From NCBI GenBank assembly GCA_963821885.1, contig CAWGFN010000003.1, positions 248,001 to 312,000 on the forward strand: a stretch of 64,000 nt of DNA. The letters run 5' to 3'. A model generated the notes under the pieces. It was given only the letters and a program-made list of their open reading frames with translations. It was not told where the DNA came from and did not search any database. How positions within the stretch are numbered: position 1 is the first letter of the stretch; each line of letters starts with the position of its first letter. The translations under genes were made by a program, and so were the position numbers. The DNA comes from Oleiagrimonas sp963821885. Its GTDB lineage: Bacteria > Pseudomonadota > Gammaproteobacteria > Xanthomonadales > Rhodanobacteraceae. Below are positions 32,287-40,941 of this stretch, piece after piece.

Positions 32287-32613
32287 TTACTTGATAAGCA
32301 GATCCTTTTCCTTCTTGCCGGCCTTCAGCGCCGCATTGAACCAACGCGGACGCTTGCCGCGGCCCGACCAGGTCTGCGAGGCATCGGCCGGATTGCGGTA
32401 CTTCGGCGCAACCTTGGTGGTGGCGCGACGGGTGCGACGGGTACGGCCGCCGAACACGTCTTCGAAGGTGTAGCCCTCGTCCTTGATCATCTTGGTGATG
32501 CGATCACGAAGCTTGGCCAGCTTCTCCTTTTCGATCTCGCCCTTGCGCTGCTCGGCCTTGCTGATGAGATCGTTGAGCTGGTTCTGATTCAGTTTCTTGA
32601 GGTCGACGGCCAT
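32287..32613 (-). CDS. H-NS family nucleoid protein
   Basis: 108 residues. The N-terminal half is a coiled-coil oligomerisation region (LISKAEQRKGEIEKEKLAKL). A basic linker with an Arg/Thr-rich stretch (GGRTRRTRRATTK) follows, then the DNA-binding tail YRNPADASQTWSGRGKRPRW, whose TWSGRG.RP core is the H-NS hallmark. It should bind AT-rich DNA and silence genes; Xanthomonas relatives (XrvA type) regulate virulence and pili. The ATG follows CGGAG at about 8 bases. The AT-rich 234 bp upstream may be its own target (inference). Confidence 0.92.
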   Translation of the reverse strand: MAVDLKKLNQNQLNDLISKAEQRKGEIEKEKLAKLRDRITKMIKDEGYTFEDVFGGRTRRTRRATTKVAPKYRNPADASQTWSGRGKRPRWFNAALKAGKKEKDLLIK

Positions 32614-32692
32614 TGAAAACTCCGATTATTAGTTGGGTTGCAAAAATGGCTGCGGTAAGCCCATTGAGGCGGGGATGATTTTGCCGTATCGG

Positions 32693-32705
32693 TGCATTAA
32701 ATGCA
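32693..32705. promoter_or_regulatory. Palindrome in the AT-rich H-NS gene upstream region
   Basis: TGCATTAAATGCA is a perfect palindrome with a central A, about 85 bases upstream of the H-NS-like start. The 32614-32847 gap is much richer in A/T than its surroundings and has no supportable gene. This may be an operator or part of the promoter. Confidence 0.35.
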
Positions 32706-32847
32706 AAATCGATAAATTAATTAGCGAGAGGCGCGCCCACAAAATGCGCGCCAACCCAGCCAAAGGATATACGCCGTCGCGGCTGATAATGCCCGGGCAT
32801 GACCGCAGTGACGCGAACCGCCTTCCGCTTCGATTATCCGCGATGCG

Positions 32848-34548
32848 TCAGCCGCCGAGCAGTTGCAGCAGTTCGGCGTGCGGCAGCGAACGGTTCTCGC
32901 TGTCGTTGCGATGGCGATATTCGTAGGTGCCCGCGTCCAGTCCGCGATCACTGACCACCACGCGGTGCGGGATGCCGATCAATTCCATGTCGGCGAACAT
33001 CGGTCCCGGGCGCAGGCCGCGGTCGTCCAGCACCACGTCGATGCCCATGGACTGCAGTTCCCCGTACAACGCCATGGCGGCGTCCTGTGCGCGGGTGCCC
33101 TGGCGCGAGCCGATCACGCACACGACCACCTGCCACGGGGCCATCGGTTCGGGCCACACGATGCCGTGCTCGTCGTGATTCTGCTCGATGGCCGCGGCGA
33201 CGATGCGGCTGACGCCGATGCCATAGCAGCCCATCAACATGCTGCGCGCCTTGCCGTTCTCGTCCAGTACCGTCGCGCCCATGGCCTGGGCGTACTTGCC
33301 GCCCAGCTGGAATACGTGGCCGACCTCGATACCGCGCGCGATGCGCAGCGTGCCCTGGCCGTCGGGCGAGGGGTCGCCCTCGACCACCTTGCGCAGGTCG
33401 GCGACGCGCGTGACGCGGGCGTCGCGCTCCCAGTTGGCGCCGGTGTAGTGGCTGTCCGCGGCGTTGCCGCCGCAGACGAAATCAGCCAGCACCGCGGCGC
33501 TGCGGTCGACGATTACCGGGATGCCCTCGGGCAGTCCGATCGGGCCGATGAAGCCGGGGCGGGTGCCGGTGGCTTCCAGGATCTCGGCCTCGCTGGCCAG
33601 TTCGGAGGCGCCGGGCAGCTCTTCGAGCTTGGCGGCCTTGACCTCGTTGATCTCGTGGTCGCCGCGCAGGCACAGCGCGACCAGGCCCTCGTTGCCGCGG
33701 ACCAGCAGGGTCTTCACACACTGCGCGGGCTCGACGTCCAGGAAGCTGGCCACCTCCTCGATGGTCTTCTTCGCCGGGGTGTCCACGCGGGCCAGTTCCG
33801 CGGAGGGCGCCGGGCGTTCGCTGCCCGGCGCCAGCGCCTCGGCCAGCTCCACGTTGGCGGCGTAGTCGGAGCCGTCGCTCCAGGCGATCGCGTCCTCGCC
33901 GGATTCGGCCAGCACCTGGAATTCATGGCTGGCGTTGCCGCCAATGGCGCCGGTGTCGGCCTGCACCGCACGGAAGCGCAGGCCCAGGCGCGTGAAGACC
34001 TGCGCGTAGGCCTGGTACATCACCTTGTAGGTTTCATCCAGCGACTCGGGCGTGAGGTGGAAGGAGTAGGCATCCTTCATCATGAATTCGCGCGCGCGCA
34101 TGACGCCGAAGCGCGGGCGGATCTCGTCGCGGAACTTGGTCTGGATCTGGTAGAAGTTGACCGGCAGCTGCTTGTAGCTCTTGAGCTCGGTGCGCGCGAA
34201 GTCGGTGATGACTTCCTCATGGGTGGGGCCGTAGCAGTACTGCTGGTCCTTGCGATCGCGGATCTTCAGCAGCTGGCCGCCGAACTTCTCCCAGCGCCCG
34301 GTCTCCTCCCACAGCTCGCGCGGCTGGATCGACGGCATCAGCATCTCGATGGCGCCGGCACGGTTCATTTCCTCGCGCACCACGGCCTCGACCTTGCGCA
34401 GCACGCGCAGGCCCAGCGGGGTCCAGGTGTAGATGCCGGCGGCAAGCTTGCGCAGCATGCCGGCGCGCAGCATCAGTCGGTGGCTGGCGATCTCCGCGTC
34501 GGCGGGGACTTCCTTGACGGTGGCGAGGTGGAACTGGCTAAGGCGCAT
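32848..34548 (-). CDS. proS: Prolyl-tRNA synthetase
   Basis: Charges tRNA-Pro. The 566-residue, bacterial-type (ProRS with insertion editing domain) enzyme has class II motif 1 region PLGLRVLRKVEAVVREEM, motif 2 FRDEIRPRFGVMRAREF then MKDAYSFH, and motif 3 MGCYGIGVSRIVAAA. The insertion domain at about 225-395 (KTLLVRGNEGLVALCLRGDH) should hydrolyse misacylated Ala-tRNA. The anticodon-binding domain ends with GIPHRVVVSDRGLDAGTYEY. Start ATG at 34548 gives MRLSQFHLATVKEVPADAEI, the standard N-terminus. Confidence 0.97.
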   Translation of the reverse strand: MRLSQFHLATVKEVPADAEIASHRLMLRAGMLRKLAAGIYTWTPLGLRVLRKVEAVVREEMNRAGAIEMLMPSIQPRELWEETGRWEKFGGQLLKIRDRKDQQYCYGPTHEEVITDFARTELKSYKQLPVNFYQIQTKFRDEIRPRFGVMRAREFMMKDAYSFHLTPESLDETYKVMYQAYAQVFTRLGLRFRAVQADTGAIGGNASHEFQVLAESGEDAIAWSDGSDYAANVELAEALAPGSERPAPSAELARVDTPAKKTIEEVASFLDVEPAQCVKTLLVRGNEGLVALCLRGDHEINEVKAAKLEELPGASELASEAEILEATGTRPGFIGPIGLPEGIPVIVDRSAAVLADFVCGGNAADSHYTGANWERDARVTRVADLRKVVEGDPSPDGQGTLRIARGIEVGHVFQLGGKYAQAMGATVLDENGKARSMLMGCYGIGVSRIVAAAIEQNHDEHGIVWPEPMAPWQVVVCVIGSRQGTRAQDAAMALYGELQSMGIDVVLDDRGLRPGPMFADMELIGIPHRVVVSDRGLDAGTYEYRHRNDSENRSLPHAELLQLLGG

Positions 34549-34704
34549 GCGATCGGTCCGGGGCGAGATGCCCGGCTTGGGCGCGCGCCTGGACCCGCAT
34601 GGCCGGATGCCATGCGCGTCCGTCCGCTGTGTCCGGCCGGGTCAGGTGGAACGGTCGATTATAGCGTCCGCCCGGACTCCTGTGGCAGGCCGCCGTGGCG
34701 GGCC

Positions 34705-35133
34705 CTACTGGCCCGTGCAGAAGGCGTCGTAGCGTTGCTGCTGCTGCTTGAGCTGCTGGGCGCGGACCGAGTTGTCCATGGGCACGTTCTTGCCGTCGCT
34801 GCCCATGCGCTGCAGCGGCTGGCTGGACTTGAGCAGGGAGATGTTCGATTCCAGCTGCGAGCAGAATCTCTGCAGCTGCGGCGAGCGCTTGTCGGCGGCC
34901 TTGGCCTTGCCGGCGTCGGCCCCGCTGCTGGCGGCGTCACTGGCCGGTTGCGGCGCGCCCTGGTCGGCAGTGCTCGGTGTGCGGATGTTCTGGTATTTCA
35001 CGCCCTGTGGTGGCGGCGTCTCCGAGAAATGCGTGGTGCCACTGGCATCCACCCATTTGTAGACCTGGGCACTGGCCACCATGGGCAGGGCGAGCGCGAG
35101 CGCGGTGATCAGGGCGGGCAGCGTGCTTCGCAT
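34705..35133 (-). CDS. Exported DUF4124-domain protein
   Basis: 142 residues. Signal peptide 1-22 (LPALITALALALPMVASA), then the short DUF4124 domain VYKWVDASGTTHFSETPP, then an Ala/Ser/Asp-rich linker and a C-terminal Gln-rich helix (QQLKQQQQRYDAFC). Many Xanthomonadales and Pseudomonas encode several of these small periplasmic proteins; no activity is established. Two cysteines in the C-terminal part could form a disulfide. Confidence 0.8.
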   Translation of the reverse strand: MRSTLPALITALALALPMVASAQVYKWVDASGTTHFSETPPPQGVKYQNIRTPSTADQGAPQPASDAASSGADAGKAKAADKRSPQLQRFCSQLESNISLLKSSQPLQRMGSDGKNVPMDNSVRAQQLKQQQQRYDAFCTGQ

Positions 35134-35387
35134 GTCGATTCTCCATCCTTATGAACGATCCGGACGCGCGGGGCGGCCCGATACGCGCATGGTACGCACA
35201 GGTCGCGCCCGGTGGAAAGTGCGGTGGGCCACCCGGATGCGGCGAATGTGAGGCGCGGCACTTCCGCCATCAGGAGGGCGGCCGCTCTGTGCGCGGCATC
35301 ACGCACCCACGGCGAACCCCCTGCGTCGGCCGCGAAACCGGTATGGTTTACACTTCGCCCACGCCGATATCGGAGCCCCGCAAGCGC

Positions 35388-36182
35388 ATGAGCGACCCTT
35401 CGAACGTCCGCCGGCCCAGACATCCCGGCATCTACCTGTTGCCGAACCTGTTCACCACGGGGGCGATGTTTTCCGGCTTCTATGCCATCGTCGCCGGCAT
35501 CGGCGGACATTTCATCCCGGCTGCCGTGGCGGTGTTCATCGCCTCGCTGCTGGACAGCATGGACGGTCGCGTGGCGCGGCTGACCGGGACCCAGAGCGAC
35601 TTCGGCGTGCAGTACGACTCGCTGTCGGACCTGGTCAGTTTCGGCCTGGCGCCGGCGCTGGTGATGTACACCTGGTCGCTGTCCACGTTGCGCGACTACG
35701 GACCGGTGTGGGGCAAGATTGGCTGGTCGGCGGCCTTCATCTATGCCGCCTGCGGGGCGCTGCGCCTGGCCCGCTTCAACACCCAGGCCGGGGTGGCCGA
35801 CAAGCGCTATTTCCAGGGCCTGGCCAGTCCGGCCGCCGCCGGTCTGTGCATGGCCTACGTGTGGAGCATGAACGTCTACCACTTCAGCGGGGCAGAGGTG
35901 GCCTTCGTCTCGCTGGGCCTGATCGTGGTCGCGGGCCTGCTGATGGTCAGCCATGTGCGCTATCACAGCTTCAAGGGCGGCCCCAAGCACGACCGGGTGC
36001 CGTTCCGCTGGATCCTGCTGGCGGCATTGATCATCGTGGCCCTGGTCATCGATGCCCATGACGTGCTGCTGGGCTGTTTTGCCCTGTATGTGCTGTCCGG
36101 TCCGGTGATGACGCTGTGGGGCCTGCTGCGATACCGCCGCAAGCGCACGACGCGCCGCGGCGAACCGCCGGCGGCCGGCTGA
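35388..36182 (+). CDS. pssA: CDP-diacylglycerol--serine O-phosphatidyltransferase
   Basis: Membrane enzyme making phosphatidylserine, the precursor of phosphatidylethanolamine. The CDP-alcohol phosphatidyltransferase signature D-x2-DG-x2-AR-x8-9-G-x3-D-x3-D is complete: LLDSMDGRVARLTGTQSDFG then VQYDSLSD. 264 residues with six to eight membrane helices, the Bacillus/Xanthomonas-type (not the E. coli soluble type). ATG at 35388 (MSDPSNVRRPRHPGIYLLPN) is chosen; a GGAG lies 12 bases before it. The region 35134-35387 upstream has no other gene I can support. Confidence 0.93.
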   Translation: MSDPSNVRRPRHPGIYLLPNLFTTGAMFSGFYAIVAGIGGHFIPAAVAVFIASLLDSMDGRVARLTGTQSDFGVQYDSLSDLVSFGLAPALVMYTWSLSTLRDYGPVWGKIGWSAAFIYAACGALRLARFNTQAGVADKRYFQGLASPAAAGLCMAYVWSMNVYHFSGAEVAFVSLGLIVVAGLLMVSHVRYHSFKGGPKHDRVPFRWILLAALIIVALVIDAHDVLLGCFALYVLSGPVMTLWGLLRYRRKRTTRRGEPPAAG

Positions 36183-36193
36183 GTGGCGCCCGC

Positions 36194-36673
36194 ATGAACC
36201 GGTCGTCCGCGCGCCGCGGCGCGCGCCTCGAGGCGCTCGGCGTGATGCCCTATCGCCTGCGCGCGCGCGATGCGCGGGCCGCGCCCGCCGAGCCGCCACC
36301 CGAGTCGGCCCGCCCCGGCGGCGGAGCCATGCCCGAGTCGGTGGCCTGCGTGGTCCTGCTGCCGTCGGGCTGCGCGTCGCGGGAGCTGGACCGCGCGGGC
36401 CGGGCGTTGCGTGCGTTCGGCGAGGATTTTGCCCGCGCCCCGCGCGTCCAGGTGCCCGTGGGCGGCCTGCGCGAGGCGCCACCGTCGGCGCGCGCCTACC
36501 TGGTGTTCGGCGAACCGCAGGCGCGCGCGCTGGGGCAGGTACTCAGTGCCGCCGCCATGCGCGAGGCCGAGGTGGTGCTGCTGGACGCCCCCGGACAACT
36601 TGGCCAGGGTGCCTCCAAGCAACGCCTGTGGCTGGCCATGAAGGCCTTGCGGCGCCGTCTCGGGATGCACTGA
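36194..36673 (+). CDS. HolD-like protein, possible DNA polymerase III psi subunit
   Basis: 159 residues with no strong family motif. The N-terminus, RGARLEALGVMPYRLRARDA, resembles the E. coli HolD start (RDWQLQQLGITQWSLR), a helix that binds the clamp-loader. A central Rossmann-like half follows (CVVLLPSGCASREL, AREAEVVLLDAPGQL region), and the C-terminus QRLWLAMKALRRRLG fits the final helix. It lies directly before rimI, as holD does in E. coli. Psi is fast-evolving and often missed, so this is a plausible but unproven call. It starts 11 bases after pssA. Confidence 0.45.
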   Translation: MNRSSARRGARLEALGVMPYRLRARDARAAPAEPPPESARPGGGAMPESVACVVLLPSGCASRELDRAGRALRAFGEDFARAPRVQVPVGGLREAPPSARAYLVFGEPQARALGQVLSAAAMREAEVVLLDAPGQLGQGASKQRLWLAMKALRRRLGMH

Positions 36674-36715
36674 GACCGCTGGGCAAGGGCGCGCCCGGCA
36701 TCGCATAATCGCTCC

Positions 36716-37198
36716 ATGGCCGCCGTCGTCGCTCCCAGCCTCCCCCGCATCCGCATGATGCGGCACGAGGACCTCCCCGAGGTTTCCCGCATCGAGCAGG
36801 AAGCCTACGAGTTCCCGTGGAGCCCGGGCATCTTCCGCGACTGCATGAAGGCCGGCCATGCCTGCTGGGTGCTGGCCTGGCCCGATGAACTGGTCGGCTA
36901 CGGCATCCTGTCCGCCGCCGCGGGCGAGGCCCATGTGCTCAACGTCTGCGTCAGCCCCGGCTTCCAGGGCTGTGGGCACGGTCGCCGCCTGCTGCGCCGC
37001 CTGATGGACCTGGCCCGCTGGCACGGCGCCAGCCGGGTCTTTCTCGAGGTGCGCCCGTCCAACGTGGCCGCGCACAAGCTGTACCTGAGCGAGGACTTCG
37101 TCGAGATCGGCCGGCGTCCGCGCTATTACCCCGCCGAGAAGGGGCGCGAGGATGCGATCGTGATGATGCACAAGCTGGCGCCGGACCAGATCGATTGA
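36716..37198 (+). CDS. rimI: Ribosomal protein S18 alanine N-acetyltransferase
   Basis: GNAT-family acetyltransferase of 160 residues that acetylates the N-terminal alanine of ribosomal protein S18. Motifs: IEQEAYEFPWSPGIFRDC, LNVCVSPGFQGCGHGRRLLR (acetyl-CoA pyrophosphate loop), and LEVRPSNVAAHKLYLSEDFV then GRRPRYYP, the last three being typical of RimI. Start ATG at 36716; a second ATG about 13 codons later is possible. Adjacent to the holD-like gene. Confidence 0.9.
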   Translation: MAAVVAPSLPRIRMMRHEDLPEVSRIEQEAYEFPWSPGIFRDCMKAGHACWVLAWPDELVGYGILSAAAGEAHVLNVCVSPGFQGCGHGRRLLRRLMDLARWHGASRVFLEVRPSNVAAHKLYLSEDFVEIGRRPRYYPAEKGREDAIVMMHKLAPDQID

Positions 37199-37294
37199 CT
37201 TATTGTCGTCGTCCGTTGTCCAGCGTCACGTTCCCGATGTTCTGAAACGCATACAATGGATGGTTAATGCACATCGTGCCAAGGAGGCTCGGAC

Positions 37295-37972
37295 ATGGCG
37301 TCAGGTGATGGCAAGTATTCGGTTGACTGGTTCGATCACAATATTTCGAACTGGAAGACCTGGCTGGCGCCGCTGGCAGGAAAGCCGGGACTGCGCGCGC
37401 TCGAAATCGGCAGTTTCGAAGGCCGGTCCACCTGCTGGTTGATGGAAAATGTCCTGACCGCGCCCGACAGCCACATCGACTGCCTGGACCTGTTCCGGTC
37501 CGATATCGGGTTTGGCGACTATCACGCGACTTTCCGGGCCAACACCGCCGCCTGGAAAGATCGCATCCATGAGCATCGCGGAGTCAGCTATGGCTCGCTG
37601 AAAAAGCTCGAAGGCCCCTACGACCTGGTCTATGTCGATGGCTGGCACACCGCATTCGGCGCCATGGCCGACGGCCTCATGGCCTGGCCCATGCTCAAGG
37701 TCGGCGGGGTGATGATCTTCGACGACTATATGTGGGTTCCGCATCGCCATGGCCCACCAGCCAGGCTGCCCTGGTGGGTCCGCAAGTGGGAGCGTTTGCG
37801 CGGGCGCGACTGGCGCACCCGCGCCCTGCTCGATCAGATCGAGAGCGTGAAACTGGAAACGCCCAAGTTGGGTGTCGACGGGCTGCTGGCCACCCTGGAC
37901 GGGTACTATGAATTGCTCGGTGTCGGGTATCAGCTGGCCGTGCGCAAGACGCACAGTTTCAAGAATTTCTGA
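37295..37972 (+). CDS. Class I SAM-dependent methyltransferase
   Basis: 225 residues. The SAM-binding glycine motif is LRALEIGSFEGRSTCWLM, followed by an acidic strand (HIDCLDLF), and later YDLVYVDGWHTAFGAM and GGVMIFDDYMW. This pattern matches the Methyltransf_24 group, often acting on sugars or small molecules. The substrate is unknown. The preceding spacer 37199-37294 has a TACAAT at 37252-37257, a possible -10 element, and an AAGGAGG ribosome binding site precedes the ATG. The gene stands alone between rimI and the convergent valS and appears accessory. Confidence 0.8.
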   Translation: MASGDGKYSVDWFDHNISNWKTWLAPLAGKPGLRALEIGSFEGRSTCWLMENVLTAPDSHIDCLDLFRSDIGFGDYHATFRANTAAWKDRIHEHRGVSYGSLKKLEGPYDLVYVDGWHTAFGAMADGLMAWPMLKVGGVMIFDDYMWVPHRHGPPARLPWWVRKWERLRGRDWRTRALLDQIESVKLETPKLGVDGLLATLDGYYELLGVGYQLAVRKTHSFKNF

Positions 37973-37999
37973 TACCCGATACCGACGGTAACCGGCCCG

Positions 38000-40834
38000 T
38001 CACGCGCCCAGCCGCTTGACCTGCTCGCTGAGCGCCGCGCGCTGGGCGCTCCAGTCGGCCAGGCGCTGGCGCTCCTGGTCGACCACCTCGGCCGGCGCGT
38101 TGTCGACGAAACGGGCGTTGCCCAGCTTGCCCTCGCACTTGGCGATTTCCTTGCCGATGCGCTCGATCTCCTTGCCCAGGCGGGTCTTCTCCGCGTCCAG
38201 GTCGATCAGGCCGGCCAGCGGGATCAGCACGCGCAGGTTGCCGACCACGGCAGCGGCCGAGGCGGGCTCTTCGGCCCCGGTATCCAGCCACCGCGGCATC
38301 TCGGCGCGGCCGAGGAAGGCGATCTGCGCGGCGAACTTGCCCGTACGCGAGCGGTCGCTGGCGTCGCCGTCGGCCATGAGCAGCGGGATGGTCTTGCCCG
38401 GCGCGATGTTCATCTCCGAACGAATCCGGCGGATGCCCGAGAGCACGGCCTTGAACCACTCGATCTCGGCGCTGGCCTCGTCGTCGGCGCCGATGCCGTG
38501 CGCATCCGGCCACGGTCGCTCCATCAGGAGCTTTTCCTCGAGGCCCAGTCGCGGCGCCACCGATTGCCAGATCTCCTCGGTGATGAACGGGATGACCGGG
38601 TGCAGCGCGCGCAGCACGGTTTCCAGCACCACTACCAGGGTGTGCCGGGTCGAGGCAGCGGCCGCTTCGTCATCGCCCTGCAGGGCCGGCTTGGCCAGCT
38701 CCAGGAACCAGTCGCAGTACTCGTTCCAGACGAAGGCGTACAGGCCCTGCGCCAGGTGGTCGAAGCGGTAGCTGGCGAAATGTTGCTCGGTCTCGACCAG
38801 GGTCCGCTTCAGGCGCGTCAGGATCCAGCGCTCGGCCTCGGTGGCTGGGTTTTCCCGAGTCCCGAGTCCCGAGTCCCGAGTCCCGGCATTCATGAGCACG
38901 AAGCGGGCCGCGTTCCACAGCTTGTTGCAGAACGCCTTGTAGCCCTCGGCGCGGCTGATGTCGAAATTGATGGTGCGGCTGTAGCTGGCCAGCGCGGCGA
39001 AGGTGAAGCGCAGCGCGTCGGTGCCGATGGCCGGGATGCCGTCGGGATAGTCCTTGCGGATGCGCTTGGTGACCTTCTCGCGCACCTGCGGGATCAGCAG
39101 CGACTTGGTGGATTTCTCCACCAGCGGTTCCAGCTCGATGCCGTCGATCAGGTCCAGCGGGTCCAGGGTGTTGCCCTTGGACTTGGACATCTTCTGGCCT
39201 TCGGCATCGCGCACGATGGCGTTGATGTAGACCGTGCGGAAGGGCACCTCGTCGACGAAGTACTTGGTCGCCATGACCATGCGCGCGACCCAGAAGAAGA
39301 TGATGTCGAAGCCGGTGACCAGGGTGGCGCTGGGCAGGAAGACCTGGTCCTTGCTCCAGTCGGCGACGATCTCGCCGTTCTCGTTCCTGACCGGGCCGTC
39401 GGCCGGCCAGCCCAGGGTCGAGAACGGCCACAGCGCCGAGCTGAACCAGGTGTCGAGCACGTCCTCGTCCTGGCGCAGTTCGCCGACTGGCGGCGTGTCG
39501 GCATGAGCGCGGGCGTCGGCCTCGTCCTCGCCGACATAGATGTTCCCGGCCTCGTCGTACCAGGCCGGGATGCGGTGGCCCCACCACAGCTGGCGGCTGA
39601 TGCACCAGTCCTGGATGTTCTGAAGCCACTGCGTGTAGGTGGTGGTCCAGTTCTCGGGCACGAACTTGATCTGGCCCGAGGTGACCGCGTCCAGCGCCGG
39701 CTCGGTGATCGCCTTGCGGCCGCCCGGACGGCCGTCGGCCAGCGTGTCGGAGGTCAGGTCGACGAACCACTGGTCGGTCAGCATCGGCTCGATCACCGCG
39801 TCCGAGCGCTGGCTGACCGGCACCTGCAGCTTGTGCGGCTTGGTTTCGACCAGGGCGCCCTCGGCTTCGAGGTCGGCCAGCACCGCCTTGCGCGCCTCGA
39901 AGCGGTCCAGGCCGCGGTACTTCGCCGGCGCGTTGTCGTTGACCTTCGCGTCCAGGGTGAAGATGTTGATCGGCTCCAGGTTGTGGCGCTTGCCGATGTC
40001 GTAGTCGTTGAAGTCGTGCGCCGGGGTGATCTTCACGCAGCCGGTGCCGAACTCGCGATCGACGTAGTCGTCGGCGATGACCGGAATCTCGCGGCCGACC
40101 AGCGGCAGCTTCAGCGTCTTGCCGACCAGGTGCGCGTAGCGCTCGTCGTCGGGATGCACCGCCACGGCGACGTCGCCGAGCATGGTCTCCGGGCGGGTGG
40201 TGGCGATGGTCACGCTCTCGTCGCTGCCGGCCACCGGGTAGCGGATCGACCACATGTGGCCGTCGCGCTCGACGTTGTTGACCTCCAGGTCGGACACCGC
40301 GGTGCCCAGCGCCGGGTCCCAGTTGACCAGGCGGTTGCCGCGGTAGATCAGGCCGGCGCGGTACCAGTCGATGAACACCTTGCGCACCGCGGCCGAGAGG
40401 CCCGCGTCCATGGTGAAGCGCTCGCGCGACCAGTCGGCGGCCACGCCCAGGCGGCGCATCTGGTTGGTGATGGTGGAGCCCGATTCATGTTTCCACTGCC
40501 ACACGCGCTCGATGAAGGCTTCGCGCCCCAGCGCGTGCTTGTCGGTGTCGGCGACCGCCAGCTGGTTCTCGACGATCTTCTGCGTGGCAATGCCGGCATG
40601 GTCGGTGCCGATCTGCCACAGCGTGTTGTCGCCGCGCATGCGGTGGTAGCGCACCAGCATGTCCATCACCGTCTGCTGGAAGGCATGGCCCATGTGCAGC
40701 GTGCCGGTGACGTTGGGCGGCGGCAGCAGGATGCAGTACGGGTCGCCGTGACCACTGGGCTTGAAGCAGCCGTCGGCCTCCCACTGGGCATACCACTTCG
40801 ACTCGATCTGCGCGGGTTCGAAACTCTTTTCCAT
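38000..40834 (-). CDS. valS: Valyl-tRNA synthetase
   Basis: Charges tRNA-Val. The 944-residue class I enzyme has the HIGH motif PPPNVTGTLHMGHAF, the editing (CP1) domain with TTRPETMLGDVAVAVHP, the KMSKS loop GQKMSKSKGNTLDPLD, and a C-terminal coiled-coil arm (LDAEKTRLGKEIERIGKEIA). The start at 40834 (MEKSFEPAQIESKWY) matches the family; an in-frame ATG at 40879 adds 15 residues. Odd feature: at the junction after FVLMNA a GGGACTC repeat adds GTRDSGLGTRE in frame (see the repeat at 38853). Confidence 0.97.
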   Translation of the reverse strand: MEKSFEPAQIESKWYAQWEADGCFKPSGHGDPYCILLPPPNVTGTLHMGHAFQQTVMDMLVRYHRMRGDNTLWQIGTDHAGIATQKIVENQLAVADTDKHALGREAFIERVWQWKHESGSTITNQMRRLGVAADWSRERFTMDAGLSAAVRKVFIDWYRAGLIYRGNRLVNWDPALGTAVSDLEVNNVERDGHMWSIRYPVAGSDESVTIATTRPETMLGDVAVAVHPDDERYAHLVGKTLKLPLVGREIPVIADDYVDREFGTGCVKITPAHDFNDYDIGKRHNLEPINIFTLDAKVNDNAPAKYRGLDRFEARKAVLADLEAEGALVETKPHKLQVPVSQRSDAVIEPMLTDQWFVDLTSDTLADGRPGGRKAITEPALDAVTSGQIKFVPENWTTTYTQWLQNIQDWCISRQLWWGHRIPAWYDEAGNIYVGEDEADARAHADTPPVGELRQDEDVLDTWFSSALWPFSTLGWPADGPVRNENGEIVADWSKDQVFLPSATLVTGFDIIFFWVARMVMATKYFVDEVPFRTVYINAIVRDAEGQKMSKSKGNTLDPLDLIDGIELEPLVEKSTKSLLIPQVREKVTKRIRKDYPDGIPAIGTDALRFTFAALASYSRTINFDISRAEGYKAFCNKLWNAARFVLMNAGTRDSGLGTRENPATEAERWILTRLKRTLVETEQHFASYRFDHLAQGLYAFVWNEYCDWFLELAKPALQGDDEAAAASTRHTLVVVLETVLRALHPVIPFITEEIWQSVAPRLGLEEKLLMERPWPDAHGIGADDEASAEIEWFKAVLSGIRRIRSEMNIAPGKTIPLLMADGDASDRSRTGKFAAQIAFLGRAEMPRWLDTGAEEPASAAAVVGNLRVLIPLAGLIDLDAEKTRLGKEIERIGKEIAKCEGKLGNARFVDNAPAEVVDQERQRLADWSAQRAALSEQVKRLGA
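38853..38885. repeat. Heptanucleotide GGGACTC repeat inside valS
   Basis: Four copies of TCCCGAG plus TCCC on the plus strand (GGGACTC on the valS strand). Because seven is not a multiple of three, each added or lost copy would shift the valS frame unless three change together. It encodes GTRDSGLGTRE between the catalytic core and the anticodon-binding domain, a region of variable length in ValRS. Confidence 0.9.
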
Positions 40835-40941
40835 GGACAGGCTCGGACGGGCGCCGGCAGCGTGGCTGCGGCGTGACATCGGTAAAAGTCCGTGATTGTA
40901 CGGGTCAGGCGGCCTCGGCCCAAGCGCGCCGCATCGCGATG

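Noticed and set aside
32633..32926. A 97-codon plus-strand frame beginning MGCKNGCGKPIEAG with several Cys residues, suggestive of a zinc ribbon.
   Set aside because: It starts with TTG without a ribosome binding site, lies in the AT-rich H-NS upstream region, and its end runs into the antisense of proS.
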